Positions 43,606 through 54,509 are shown, counted from the first letter of the stretch. The stretch is 64,000 nucleotides of DNA from Lepidodermella squamata (GCA_047495785.1 JBLDXI010000033.1:434001-498000), one strand, 5' to 3'. Numbers and translations are program-made. The notes: a model not told the origin generated them from the letters alone.

Positions 43606-44736
43606 ATGATCACACTCGCAGTTTTATTAGCGCTGGTACCCGAGGCTTCTTCCTTGGCTTCGATTTTACTGTCAAATTGTACAAGCTTCTCCACGGAAAT
43701 CTACGCCCCGTTGTGTCCCGAGGCAGAGGTGCTTCCAGAAGAGCGCGATGAAGGATACTTGTGTCAGGCGACTAAAGTTAACCTACTTCTACTCCCCGAG
43801 AGATTTCATGGAATCGACGATGTTGTCGAGACACTTACGCTATCAACCGCGATAAGTTTCACATGGGAGCTGCCCTGCTCGAGTCAGAATTTCAAACTAG
43901 GAACTGTGATCGAAGTTGATGATTCCTACATATGGCGGCCTAACATCAACCACAAAAACGCCTACGATGACTTTGGCATGACCAACGGATGGACTAATAA
44001 GTTTCACGCTGATGTGAAGCGGAATAGTGTCGTAGGATTCACGTGGATGCGGTCGGGCATTATCATGTCCACATGCGACCTAGACTACGCAAAATACCCA
44101 TTCGATCAAAACACGTGCATGATTCAGTTGTACATTGGCGAGATGAGGTCCGCAGCAATTTTCGGCGAAGTGAAAATTGAATTCCAACCAGACTTCATGC
44201 CACCATCTGCTAGTTGGGATTTCAAGTCATCAAACACTTCAAAGTCATCGATCGACTTGCATGGTTTAAGGAGTCTGGCTACCATTTCAATGACTTTTAA
44301 AAGAAAGCCATCGTACCCTTTGATTAATCTCGTATGCCCTATCATTTTTCTGGCCGTTCTTGTTCTTTGCTCTATCTTTCTACCGAGTGGTAATGTAGAT
44401 AGGCCTGTATTCAATATGACTATCCTGCTTGCACTGTCATTTCTAAGAGAGAGTGTCCTCTCAAGAATCCCCGCTCGGCCGGAGCGATCTTTACTTGGAA
44501 ATTATGTTGATGATTGCTTGATTGCGTCATGGGCTTGTACGACCTATGCCCTTATCAGTTGCTGGCTTTTCAGTAATTGGCGAGATTGGTTTAGAGAATC
44601 GACTATTTTTTCATTGAAAATCCCTTTCACTAGAGGCTGTATTGTGGACATAATCATGTACGGTAGTGCCGTTGCGTACTACGTCACCGCGAACGTCAGA
44701 TTTGGGAGCGTGGCTAAAGAGGCGGGTTATATGTAA
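43606..44736 (+). CDS. Cys-loop ligand-gated ion channel subunit (LALSFLR clade)
   Basis: A single-exon subunit of 376 aa. Signal peptide MITLAVLLALVPEASSLA. N-terminal module ILLSNCTSFSTEIYAPLC, with a longer spacer before the third cysteine (GYLCQATKVN). Cys-loop CDLDYAKYPFDQNTC. M1 region YPLINLVCPIIFLAVLVLCS; pore VDRPVFNMTILLALSFLR with Asp -1' and Leu 9'. An Arg sits at 14', where most copies have Gln. M2-M3 linker IPARPER. M3 starts GNYVDDC, replacing the usual NYTD sequon. With the gene at 44901 it forms a distinct pair. AATAAA at 44753-44758. Confidence 0.95.
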   Translation: MITLAVLLALVPEASSLASILLSNCTSFSTEIYAPLCPEAEVLPEERDEGYLCQATKVNLLLLPERFHGIDDVVETLTLSTAISFTWELPCSSQNFKLGTVIEVDDSYIWRPNINHKNAYDDFGMTNGWTNKFHADVKRNSVVGFTWMRSGIIMSTCDLDYAKYPFDQNTCMIQLYIGEMRSAAIFGEVKIEFQPDFMPPSASWDFKSSNTSKSSIDLHGLRSLATISMTFKRKPSYPLINLVCPIIFLAVLVLCSIFLPSGNVDRPVFNMTILLALSFLRESVLSRIPARPERSLLGNYVDDCLIASWACTTYALISCWLFSNWRDWFRESTIFSLKIPFTRGCIVDIIMYGSAVAYYVTANVRFGSVAKEAGYM

Positions 44737-44851
44737 TTATTGACTTATGAGAAATAAACATTTCATACATTAATTTTACATTGATTAAGCGGATTCCTGC
44801 ATTTCCCGGTATGATAACAGAGTAAACAGAGAAGCTCCTATGAGAATCTCC

Positions 44852-44858
44852 TATAAAA
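44852..44858 (+). promoter_or_regulatory. TATA-box-like element
   Basis: TATAAAA, 43 bp before the ATG at 44901, in the 164-bp gap after the 43606 gene. Spacing fits a TATA box with a short leader. Confidence 0.4.
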
Positions 44859-44900
44859 GCTAAATCACAGATTACAACTGAAAGATCATCTTTTTTGACG

Positions 44901-46046
44901 ATGTCCTATCTAATCCTGATAGTATTGTTGTTTTGCACTTCCCGAGCGTCGAATGCTCAAAGAGCTTCCAGTCTGCTCCTGGATAAATGCCCCCAGCTAT
45001 CATTCGAATCTTACGCTCCGCTTTGCCCTGAAACGTATCTAAACGTATCGCAGCGAGGTCCAAATTACATATGCCGCGTGACTAATGTCAATTTCAGAAT
45101 GATTGCGACCAGATTCCACTATATTGACGATGTCGCCGAGTCGATGGCCATAGCTGGGACCATGCGCCTCGAATGGACGGTGCCGTGCCAGAATCATGGT
45201 TTCAAAAAGGGGCAGTCGATGAATTTAGATCCCGTAACATTCTGGCAGCCAACTATCACCCACAAAAACGCTATAGAAGACTTTGGACTAACTCAAGGCT
45301 TTACCGTTCGATTTTTTGGAGAGATCCTACCGAGCAATGCAGTTGTTCTCACGTGGTCCAAGTCTGGTCTGTTCCGATCGTGGTGTGATTTAGACATCAC
45401 TAGTTTCCCCTTCGACTACAACACATGCTATATCAATTTTTATGCAGAAGAAGCCGTTTATGCCGTAGCTTTTTCGAAGTTATATTTCACCTTGGGTGCT
45501 GAATTCATTTCAGTATCCGACAGCTGGCAGGTCATCTCCTACAAATCTTCAAATTCTCTATTTAGATTAAATGGCAACCGCAGTGCCGTCTCATTTCAAA
45601 TCGACTTCAGACGCAAGCCGGATTTTTATGTTTACCAGCTGATGTTGCCGATTTGTTTCTTGACCCTTCTTGAAACTTTCACTTTTTTCCTGTCATTCGG
45701 TTCATCAGATAGGCCAACCTTCACAGTTACTATTCTACTAGCTCTGTCTTTTCTTCGAGCCTCGGTTTTGGACAAAGTACCAATTAGGCCGCAAAGGTCC
45801 TTCATTGTGAACTATGTCGACTTCTGCACTGCAATAGCTTGGTTCTGTACGGCCTATTCCCTGTTCACTTGCTGGATGATGAGGCGATTCCGAGTATGGC
45901 TCGAGCAGAATATTTCAAATTTCTCAAAAACACCGATTGATCGCCTAATGGTTCTGGATTGTACAGTGTATGTTGTAGTCGTAACGGGTTTCATTGCTGC
46001 GAATGCCTACGCTCTCCGCGTTGCGGATGAGTCGAATTTCATTTAA
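44901..46046 (+). CDS. Cys-loop ligand-gated ion channel subunit (LALSFLR clade)
   Basis: A single-exon subunit of 381 aa. ATG at 44901 with signal peptide MSYLILIVLLFCTSRASNA. N-terminal module LLLDKCPQLSFESYAPLC; third cysteine in NYICRVTNVN. Cys-loop CDLDITSFPFDYNTC. M1 MLPICFLTLLETFTFFL; pore SDRPTFTVTILLALSFLR with Asp -1', Leu 9' and Arg 14'. M2-M3 linker VPIRPQR. M3 VNYVDFCTAIAWFC, also lacking the NYTD sequon. The 14' Arg and NYVD are shared only with the 43606 product. AATAAA at 46102-46107. It converges with the nuclear receptor gene that ends at 46228. Confidence 0.95.
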   Translation: MSYLILIVLLFCTSRASNAQRASSLLLDKCPQLSFESYAPLCPETYLNVSQRGPNYICRVTNVNFRMIATRFHYIDDVAESMAIAGTMRLEWTVPCQNHGFKKGQSMNLDPVTFWQPTITHKNAIEDFGLTQGFTVRFFGEILPSNAVVLTWSKSGLFRSWCDLDITSFPFDYNTCYINFYAEEAVYAVAFSKLYFTLGAEFISVSDSWQVISYKSSNSLFRLNGNRSAVSFQIDFRRKPDFYVYQLMLPICFLTLLETFTFFLSFGSSDRPTFTVTILLALSFLRASVLDKVPIRPQRSFIVNYVDFCTAIAWFCTAYSLFTCWMMRRFRVWLEQNISNFSKTPIDRLMVLDCTVYVVVVTGFIAANAYALRVADESNFI

Positions 46047-46227
46047 CTCGGTTATTTACGCCAGACGTGAGCTGTCAAGCTCCATATCAGACCTTTATCC
46101 CAATAAATTAAACTATGAATGTAAATTCTTCACATGCAGTACGACTAAGGATGAACAGTAAGGTTTCACTGCTGGGATGAAGGATGAAGGGTACGAGTTT
46201 ATTGACAGAAAATTGATAGTCAAGTTG

Positions 46228-47599
46228 CTAAACCATGGCTTGGAGCCATAAGCGATTTAAAACCGAGAGTTCTGGCCATATTTCACAAAACTGATAGTGA
46301 CATTGTCTATTGAAAACTGTGACAAGAGCCAATTTTGAGCGCAGTCGTTTAAGCTGGTTCGCCTTCATTAATGATTCACATATATTTTAGCCATTACAAA
46401 ATTGATGTTGGACATACCCGAGTTCCGCCGAATTCGTTGTTTGGCTGTATCGCTGAAATCGCGAATTCTATCGCTCGAGTCATGGCATCGACTTGTTCTG
46501 TATCTTCCAACATGTCAGCAGTGCAACCTTCAATTACAAAGGATTGAAATAGAACGAGGATTTGTAGTTATATTGCTACTTTCATAGAAGAGAAATGCGC
46601 CAAGTAACGCTGCTTCCAAGCGGCTAAGCCTCAGTTCGACAATCTCAGCCTGAATTTGCTTGCTGTTAGCTGCGGCTGACTGCAATAGAGTAATTCCTTC
46701 ATATTAAAAGTATGCAGAATGAATCAAACCTCGAAAAACGGGAAATGACTCAGAAAAGTAGTAACGTTCTGGTGACAAAGTCCAAAGCCGGGTATACCGT
46801 TACTGCACCGCCAGAGTTGAGCTACGGGCAAAAGGGATTTTCCGAATAGCTTGCAACGATCATTCAATGGTATTCGCGAATATCCTATGTTCAAAAAAGT
46901 AAGAAAAGAGGAGAAGGCAGTTGCGACGTAGATAAGCCCACCTGGCAAGCGTTTCATGTAGGAGACCGCAATTATAACCAAGCAAGAGTAATTCTCCATG
47001 GTAACATTCCAACAATCCGCTGGATTATTGGCCGAAAGAAGCTTTCGACCGGTGGTCAGCGGAAGCTACGATGATGTGGGATATTATTTGCGATTAATTA
47101 TACAAAGGACTCACGGTCCCGATTGGAGAGAGAGAATCAAACGCAGCGGTGACTTCGTTGATTGTAGCTTCAGCATTCATTGCATCGAAATTTGTAGGCG
47201 TCGAAACGAGATAGCACATATCTCTCACCCCTGTTTGAGGAAATCAGAATGCTAATGACAATTTCAACCCGAAAACTTGCCCTCTTCAAGTCGTTTCCTT
47301 TCTTCTATTTTTGTCCCATGTTTCATCCCGACGTCGTAACACTTGGCTAAGCGGCAGTAGGAGCAAATTTCCTGTCGGGCGTTGATGGATCGAGCAAGGC
47401 TACAATTTCCACCTCCTGTTAAACACTCGAGCTGTCCAGCTTTCTTGTGATTCCTGGTGAAGAATTTCTTGCAAGCGTCGCAAACTTGCGCGCCATACCG
47501 TATTCTACCATCGGTACCCTGCGAGCAAACCTTGAACAAAAAAAGTTGGGTCAACGCCGGCTACAAAAGAAAAGTAGAAAAAACCTCGCACTCAGACAT
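46228..47599 (-). CDS. Nuclear hormone receptor, paralogue 1 (8 exons, 335 aa)
   Basis: A zinc-finger transcription factor with ligand-binding domain. Exons in order: 47599-47585, 47530-47269, 47230-47115, 47065-46942, 46884-46730, 46679-46580, 46527-46418 and 46353-46228, all in phase. Finger I is CEVCSQG..QVCDACKKFF (C-x2-C-x13-C-x2-C). Finger II is C-x6-C-x12-C-x2-C, longer than the canonical C-x5-C-x9-C-x2-C, then RLAKCYDVGM. The ligand-binding core has RIPLNDRCKLFGKSLLPVAQ. The last exon stops (TAG) eight codons earlier than in paralogue 2, after QAMV. An AATAAA (minus strand) lies at 46203-46198. The protein has almost no N-terminal region (MSECE). Confidence 0.85.
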
Positions 47600-48496
47600 A
47601 GTTGAGATTCTTGATTTTCTTGATGTCAGCATACTTGTTTTCCGATTTAATTTATTCAGAGAGTAACTTCAGACAGCCACTGTGCGGAATGCAATTTTGC
47701 GATCAGTTTCATTTTATCCTTCAACTTTTCGTTATTAGATGTGACAAGTGAGTCATGGTTTGAAAATAAAAATAACACATTAGCAATGCTTCTAATTCTA
47801 TGCGGCTGTCAATCGAAGGTTAATCGGGCAACCACGCATCGCGCAAAGGTTCGGAGAGGGATGAAACCATAATAACAATTCAGGACAGCAAGATCAGGTC
47901 ACAATTCGAAGAATCTCTGCATATGCAAAGCGGCCATTATAGGTAAGCACTTTGGCTAAACCTGAGCGTAACAAGCTTATATGTTTGACCTGGAAAAAAC
48001 GAAGAATAAAAGATCAATCAGATGCTTTCAAAATACTGCTCGTAATTTCTCAACGTAATTTCTCGATTGAATGGCGTCGATCGCAAAATCGATGGCGCGT
48101 GACATCCTCTGTTCACCATGTTATCTCCATTACATCCTAATATATACATTGAAGCACTGATCTTGAATCTCACATGATGATAGATTAAACGAACATATAA
48201 CATAATCCGAAGTTTGAAGGTTGACAGAACTTCGTTGCTGGATATCACCTGAGAGACATAGACCTCATTTTAAATCATTTTAAATCTAGGAAACCTGCTC
48301 AAACTTCAATGGCCCGCCCTAACGCTTTCGTGTAACCGTATCTCATCCATGGGTGGTAACATAAATCGTGAATGTATGACTAGGCCAACACGTAGGAATC
48401 TCGTGCATATTTATTCATTGACAGTTCTAAGCGACATATCGATGAAGATTGAAATCTAACAATTATTTCAGCTAGGTGCAGTTAAAGGTTACAAGT
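47600..48496. other. Intergenic between nuclear receptor paralogues
   Basis: About 0.9 kb with no gene recognised. Confidence 0.45.
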
Positions 48497-49889
48497 TTAT
48501 TGATAGAAAGAGCCGAGTCGGGATACCATGGCTCCGCGCCATGAGCGATTTAAAGCTGCAAGCTCTGGACATCGTTCGAAAAACTGAGAGTTGCATTGTC
48601 TATTGTAAACTGTGACTAGACCCAAATTTGGGCGCAGTTGCATCAGCTGATATGCCTATCCACATTGATTGGTAATGCCAGTGGCGAAATTCAATATAGC
48701 ACATACCCGGTTTCTGCCAAAGTTATCGTTTGGTTGAATTGCTGATATAGCGCATTCTATTGCTCGAGACATTGTCTCTACCAGTTCAGGTTCCTCCAAC
48801 GGGTCATCAGCGGAACCTTCAATTACAATAGGTCACAATAGATGCTTCAAAAGGTATAGTTTAGTAATCTTGCTACTTTCAAAGAAAAGATATGCGGCAA
48901 GCAAAGCTGCTTCCAAGTGGTTGAGTCTCAAGCCAACGATTTCGGTATGTAGTTTCATGCTGTTAGCTGCGATTGGCTACAAAAGAATGTTGTTCCGCAT
49001 TAAAATTACAGGGAAATAAAACCTCATAAAACGGGAAAAGATTCACGAAAATTGCGGTGTTCTGGTGAGAAAGCCCAAATCCAGGTAGGCCGTTAATACT
49101 ACGCCAGAGATGAGTTATCGGCATAACCGAATTTCCGAATAATTTGCAACGATCATTCAATGGTATTCGCGAATAACCTATGTTCGAAATTAGATTTAAA
49201 GTAGAAAGTGGTTCAGACATGGACGACTCCACCTGGTAATCGTTTCAAGAAAGAAATCGCAGTTATAATCAAGGAAGAGTAATTCTCCATTGCAGCGCTC
49301 CAACAATCCGCTATATTGTTAGCCGGAAGTAGTTCTTGGCCAGTGGTTAGCGGAAGCTGTAATGATATAATGTATAAAATCATTCTTTATTCAAAACGAC
49401 TTACGGTCGCAATTGGTGAGAGAGAATCAAACGCAGAGGTGATTTCAACAATTGCAATTTCAGCTTGGATTGCTTCGAAATTAGTTGGCACCAGAGAGAA
49501 ATTACTCTTATCTCTCACCCCTGCATGAGGAAATCAAGTTACCATCGACAGTTTTGGCCTGAACACTTACCTAGTTTTATTCGTTTCCTGAACTCTTTCT
49601 TTGCGCCATGTTTCATTCCAACCTTGTAGCACTTGGCTAAGCGGCAGGCTGAACAGCTTTCCTGTCGGGCGTTGATGGATCGAGCAGGGCTACAATTTCC
49701 AATGCCGGTTACACATTCGAGTTGCCCAGTTTTCTTGTGATTGCGGGTGAAAAACTTCTTGCACGCGTCGCAAACTTGCGCGCCATACCGCATTCTACCA
49801 TCGGTACCCTGCGAGCAAACCTTAAAAAGATAAAATTTGGGTCAACTCCAGAGGATAAAGTGAAATGCAAAAACCTCGCATTCAAACAT
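48497..49889 (-). CDS. Nuclear hormone receptor, paralogue 2 (8 exons, 339 aa)
   Basis: Exons: 49889-49875, 49820-49571, 49520-49405, 49356-49233, 49177-49023, 48976-48877, 48816-48707 and 48646-48497. Starts MFECEVCSQG. P-box region CDACKKFF; finger II spacing C-x6-C-x12-C-x2-C as in its neighbours. Ligand-binding core RIPLNDRCKLFGNSVMPITH. It ends WRGAMVSRLGSFYQ, with the AATAAA signal overlapping the stop codon. Internal exons of 116, 124, 155, 100 and 110 nt match paralogue 1 exactly. Much of the DNA, including intron ends, is near-identical to paralogue 1, so these two are the most recent duplicates of the trio. Confidence 0.85.
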
Positions 49890-50126
49890 AGCTAAGATCC
49901 CTGACGTTTCAAGTTATGCTTGTCCTCAGATTTGATTTTTTCAGGGTTAGTTACTGTGTAGAATATAATGTCGCCATAAGCTTCAGTTGATGAAGGTCTG
50001 ATAATTCAACTCATCTTTATTAGATGTGGCAGTCGTGTTTACCGCTCACGAAACAAAACAATAATTTAATTTTCATTGTTCCTTTTTATATGTGGCCGTC
50101 CATAACATTTTGTATCGCGCAACATT

Positions 50127-51591
50127 TCAGAGTTTCTTAGGGAGAGATACCATAATTTCGTACCATGTACGATTCAGGACAGCAAGATCAGGTCGCAATT
50201 CGAAGAATCGCTGCATAAACCGGCCATTATAGCTAGGTACCACGGCTAAACCTGTGCGTAGCAGATTGAGATGTTTGACCTGGATTCAATACGAAATACT
50301 TTTAACAAGATGCTTTCTGTGCGATAAAGCCTTACGCGTAATCTCCCCGCGTCATTTCTCGGTTGAATGGCTTCGATCGCATAATCGATGGCGCGTGACA
50401 TCCTCTGCACAAGCTCAGGGTTGACCAAATTATCTTCGTCGCAACCTTCATGAAATTAAAGCACTGAATCTTGAATTCCTCCTCATTATAACTACGCTGA
50501 TTCATTCATACTTTGATAAAACAGCGCAGCTTCAACTAGAGCTGTCTCCATGCGTGAAAGATTCATTTTAGCGATCGCAGCTGTATGCTCCACGCCATCT
50601 TTAGTTATCGTCTGAAAATAGTAGTAGCATGAGAAGAAGAGAACGTTAAGGGAGAAAGAGCGAACTCCGTATATGGGGAAATGGCGGACAAGAGTGGTTG
50701 TATTTTCGGGGCTCATACCAAATCCAGGCAATCCATTGGCTGATCGCCATAGTAATGCGATAGGTAGGAACGACCGACCAAACAGCTTGCAGCGGTCGGG
50801 CAAGGGAATTTGAGTAAAACCTTGTAAAAATGTATCCAACTGTTAACATCTCGACGGGAATCAATTTATAGAGTTCTTTGATACCTGGGAGATTCTTGAT
50901 ATAAACAGTGCTCCGCTCAACGAATGCCGTATAATTATCGGTGACAAGTTTCCAACAGGCAAAGCTATCATCATCTGGCAAGGTCCATTCACCAGTTGCA
51001 AGAGGAAGCTGTAAGCAAAGGATCGGCTTACCTTTTCTGAAGTAATAGAAATAAACACTTACAGATGCTAGCGAATTTAGAGTATCATGAGCCTCCAAAA
51101 ACTTAGGCAGAGATCGTTCAGAGTTAACCGCATCAAAATTTGACGGACCTGGAACTATCCTGCCTATGAAACATTATACTATGGCACTCCGAATAACTAT
51201 TATGCGGCAAGTACTTTGAATCTCAGAAACCTCCTTAGCATCAATAGCCGGTTCTGGGGGTTTCGTCTTACCATATCTCATCCCTACTTGGTAGCATTTT
51301 GCTAAGCGGCATGCCTGGCATTTACCACTGATGCTATAAGACGATCGGTACAAGCTGCACTTCCCCGATCTGTCGCTACACCGCTTCGAGCCGAGCTTGC
51401 TGTGATTCCTGGTAAAGAATTTCTTACAAGCATCGCATACATTCGCGCCGTATCGAATACGTCCGTCTGTTTCTTGCGAGCAAACCTGTGCAAAGATATG
51501 AATATTAATATAATGCTATGGAATGAATCCCAACCTCGCATGAGAATTTGTGTGAGGAGCTGTCGCACATGTTTGAGGCAACCTCTGCCAT
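50127..51591 (-). CDS. Nuclear hormone receptor, paralogue 3 (8 exons, 334 aa)
   Basis: Exons: 51591-51535, 51485-51272, 51154-51063, 51008-50885, 50820-50666, 50611-50512, 50445-50336 and 50279-50127. A longer N-terminus (MAEVASNMCDSSSHKFSC) leads into CEVCSQE. Finger I has CDACKKFFTRN. Finger II (RCSDRSGKCSLY, then KCQACRLAKCYQVGM) has the same x6/x12 spacing. Ligand-binding core QIPLPDRCKLFGRSFLPIAL. C-terminus FMQRFFELRPDLAVLNRTWY, then a TGA stop. Exons 4-7 (124, 155, 100, 110 nt) match the other two, but the protein is the most diverged. It is divergent to the Cys-loop gene at 52044 across 452 bp, which may hold both promoters. Confidence 0.85.
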
Positions 51592-52043
51592 ATGCAAAAC
51601 TCTGAATTACAATAAGCAATGAGAACAATTTTATGTAGAACGCTGTACTGAGGCGACCAAATCAATTAAATTTTAGAGTTATTCAACACGACAGCTCGTC
51701 TGGAAATCCTTTATTTCAGCCTCTGAAATGTGTGCGTGGCGATGGTGATGATTATCATATTCCGCACCTTTGTTCAATTTGGACAGTATGACATCCACCT
51801 ACAATCAAGATTAAGCCGCGGGAGATACTCCTCGAACACGCCGTTATGTTTGTTCAACAATAGTTCTCACTGTCCTCATGAAAATGGATTTCTTCGCGTG
51901 AATACGCTGTGTAAATAAATACGGAAAATGTATACTTAAGATGTTTAAATTTAATATTTGCCATCGCTCGCTTAAACGAAGTGCGCAGGTATAATTAAGA
52001 GACATCCTGGGTTTTTATTACATACCAATTGCCTGGATGGAAA
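51592..52043. other. Divergent intergenic region
   Basis: Separates the starts of the nuclear receptor at 51591 (-) and the channel gene at 52044 (+). No specific element recognised. Confidence 0.4.
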
Positions 52044-53192
52044 ATGAGGTTATTTTTCCTTGAATTTCTCGTCTTGAGTTTGGGACTTATTCTCATTAGT
52101 CGAATAATACATGGTGAATCTTCATCATGGGTACCAGAAAGTCAGGCGAAGTCACTTTCTATTCTAGCGAAGTGTCCCCAACTTGCTAAAGAAAATTACA
52201 CTCCGAAATGCTTAGGTACCATGATATGCGAAAACACTCCTATCACAGCCAAACTCCATCTGGGCTATTTCGATAGTATCGACGATGTTAATGAAGTCCT
52301 TTACGTCTCTGGCTTTATTCGCTTCAACTGGAATATTGAATGCTCGAAATGGAGTAACGGAGAAACCGATGAATGGATCATCCATCCGCACGAAGATTTG
52401 ATGTGGAAGCCTAGATTGGTCCACCAAAATGCAGCAAATCCTGGCTTATTCGAAAACTTATCGATGCGATTTTTCATCCACGCTTATCCGGGAAATGGTA
52501 CCCTTCGATTCAGCTGGCAAGTTTTTGGCTCGTTCAGTTCCGTTTGCATGATCTCCATCGAGAAATTTCCATTCGATCAGCAGCAATGCGAATTACGATT
52601 CTCACTCTTAGATAGCGAAAAGGTTGTCAGCTTTGATGCTCCAAAGCTCGACATCGCACCTAGTTTCATTAAACCCGGAAGTGGATGGTTCCTCATCGAT
52701 AACTCCACTGATTTGAGAGGTGACAACGAGAATAGAAGTATGGCAATCTTCTCAATGAATCTGAGGAGAAATCCGGCTTATTATGTATTCAACTTGATAG
52801 TGCCGTGCAGCGTGATAACCAGCCTTCAACTATTCTCATTTTTAATCCACCCATCAGACTCCAACAGGCCTTGCTTTTGTCTCACAATACTTTTATCACT
52901 GATATTTTTGAACAACCACGTCATGCAGATCATCCCAGCCAAGCCTCACAGGATTTTCATATCAACTTATTTCGAACTGTCGGCTCTTTTCTCTTGGCTG
53001 TGCGTTGCTTATGCTTCAATAGCATGTTGCGCTGTTACAACATGGCCTACATTTTTCAATATCTATACTCTTACAATCTGGCGCATGTCGATTTCTCGGG
53101 CTAGAATTATTGATGCAACAGCTCTAGGTATAGCTATGCTTCTTCTTCTACTCCTGAATGCTTCTAGCACGGTTTATGTAATGATTGATTGA
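52044..53192 (+). CDS. Cys-loop channel subunit with neutral pore ring (Asn -1')
   Basis: A single-exon subunit of 382 aa. The ATG at 52044 gives a signal peptide (MRLFFLEFLVLSLGLILIS). N-terminal module ILAKCPQLAKENYTPKC, with a short spacer to the third cysteine (MICENTP). Cys-loop CMISIEKFPFDQQQC. M1 IVPCSVITSLQLFSFLI. The pore SNRPCFCLTILLSLIFLN has Asn at -1' instead of the Asp or Glu of every other intact copy, plus Cys at 2' and 4'. M2-M3 linker IPAKPHR; M3 STYFELSALFSWLC lacks the NYTD sequon. Its conductance may differ from its relatives. AATAAA at 53263-53268. Confidence 0.94.
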   Translation: MRLFFLEFLVLSLGLILISRIIHGESSSWVPESQAKSLSILAKCPQLAKENYTPKCLGTMICENTPITAKLHLGYFDSIDDVNEVLYVSGFIRFNWNIECSKWSNGETDEWIIHPHEDLMWKPRLVHQNAANPGLFENLSMRFFIHAYPGNGTLRFSWQVFGSFSSVCMISIEKFPFDQQQCELRFSLLDSEKVVSFDAPKLDIAPSFIKPGSGWFLIDNSTDLRGDNENRSMAIFSMNLRRNPAYYVFNLIVPCSVITSLQLFSFLIHPSDSNRPCFCLTILLSLIFLNNHVMQIIPAKPHRIFISTYFELSALFSWLCVAYASIACCAVTTWPTFFNIYTLTIWRMSISRARIIDATALGIAMLLLLLLNASSTVYVMID

Positions 53193-53348
53193 CAATACTG
53201 AGAAAGATACGAAAGGGAGAATCTTAATTGCATTGTCACTTCAAGGCAAACGAAGCAGCTATAATAAAAGTGTTGTTTGAATTTCTTCACGCTTCAGATT
53301 CGTATAAGAGTTGGCTCTTCTAAAGAAAGATTTTTGCAGTTGGAAACT

Positions 53349-54509
53349 ATGTTCCTGCTCTATGCTTTAGCTACTATGGGCCTAATTCCTCAGAGTTTCG
53401 CAGTGAATAGAGGATTCGAGTTGAGAAGGAGAACAAATGAGCTGTTGAGAAACTATTCATTCGTCGAGGTGGAATGCTTCTCTCCAACATGCCCTGACGG
53501 CAGAGTGAGTAAACCATCGGAATGCCAACCCCTGAATATCAGCCTTCTCCTACAACCCGAGAGTTTCTACGAAATCGACGATGTCGACGAGACGCTTTCA
53601 ATCAGCGGATCTGTTAAATTATCATGGATTCTTAGTTGCCCTAACTACTACCAAGAGGATAAAACCTTGTATTACCTCGACGAAGACTTCTGGCAGCCGC
53701 ATGCCAATCACAAGAACGCAATGGCTGATTTTCAAATGAAGCACGGTTTCACACACCGATTCTATGTGGAAGCTAACAAAGGCCAGCTGAAGTTCTCATT
53801 ACAGCGTTTCGGCGTCTTTGTTTCGACTTGCGATCTTGATTTCACGTTATTCCCCTTTGATACGAATGAATGTAACATTCAGTTTCTACTTCAGGAGCCG
53901 AACGTTGCAGCCAAATTTGCAGACATCGATATGCATCACGTTGAAGATTTTATTACATCAGACGTCTCTTGGAGTTATATCTCTGGTGGAAAGGAGATCA
54001 ATACTATCAATATCAACAGTGGCAATAGGAGCATTGGAATTTTCAGGCTGAAGTTCAGGAGGAATCCTCAGTACTTTCTGTACAATTTGATGATCCCAGC
54101 TTTTGTTTTATCCGGGCTGGAAGTTTGGACTTGTGCCATGACCCCGACTATTCCGGAGCGGCCTTCCTTTTCAGTCACGATTCTGCTAGCCCTGACAGTG
54201 CTGCAAAGTGCGATTCTGCAAAATGTTCCAGCTAAACCTGAGCGAGTTTTTCTGATGAATTACTCAGACTTTTGTGTGCTCTTCTCGTGGCTTTGCACAG
54301 TTTATTACTTGGTGAGCTGCGGGCTAGCCCGGGGGTGGAGGAAATATTTTTCGGCTCCAATCTTTGCGAAGTCGAAAAACAAATGTTGGAGCATTAGTCG
54401 GGCTCGTTTATTGGATTCGATTTTCGTTATCCTAGCTATAACTTGTTTTATCGGCGTGAATGTGTATGCACTGCAAATTGCTGTAAAAACAAAGTACATA
54501 AGCATGTAA
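53349..54509 (+). CDS. Cys-loop ligand-gated ion channel subunit (shifted N-terminal Cys)
   Basis: A single-exon subunit of 386 aa. The ATG at 53349 is chosen because it opens the signal peptide (MFLLYALATMGLIPQSFA); the TTTTTGCAG acceptor-like site ends 9 bp before it. The N-terminal module reads LLRNYSFVEVECFSPTC: the usual first cysteine is Tyr, and a new cysteine appears eight residues later. Cys-loop CDLDFTLFPFDTNEC. M1 MIPAFVLSGLEVWTCAM. Pore PERPSFSVTILLALTVLQ with Glu at -1' and Leu 9'. M2-M3 linker VPAKPER; M3 NYSDFCVLFSWLC. AATAAA at 54514-54519, just 82 bp before the next ATG overall. Confidence 0.95.
   Translation: MFLLYALATMGLIPQSFAVNRGFELRRRTNELLRNYSFVEVECFSPTCPDGRVSKPSECQPLNISLLLQPESFYEIDDVDETLSISGSVKLSWILSCPNYYQEDKTLYYLDEDFWQPHANHKNAMADFQMKHGFTHRFYVEANKGQLKFSLQRFGVFVSTCDLDFTLFPFDTNECNIQFLLQEPNVAAKFADIDMHHVEDFITSDVSWSYISGGKEINTININSGNRSIGIFRLKFRRNPQYFLYNLMIPAFVLSGLEVWTCAMTPTIPERPSFSVTILLALTVLQSAILQNVPAKPERVFLMNYSDFCVLFSWLCTVYYLVSCGLARGWRKYFSAPIFAKSKNKCWSISRARLLDSIFVILAITCFIGVNVYALQIAVKTKYISM

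Noticed and set aside
47264-47554. Nuclear receptor DNA-binding exon as a lone pseudogene
   Set aside because: Upstream and downstream exons with matching phases and a complete ligand-binding region were found for all three copies.
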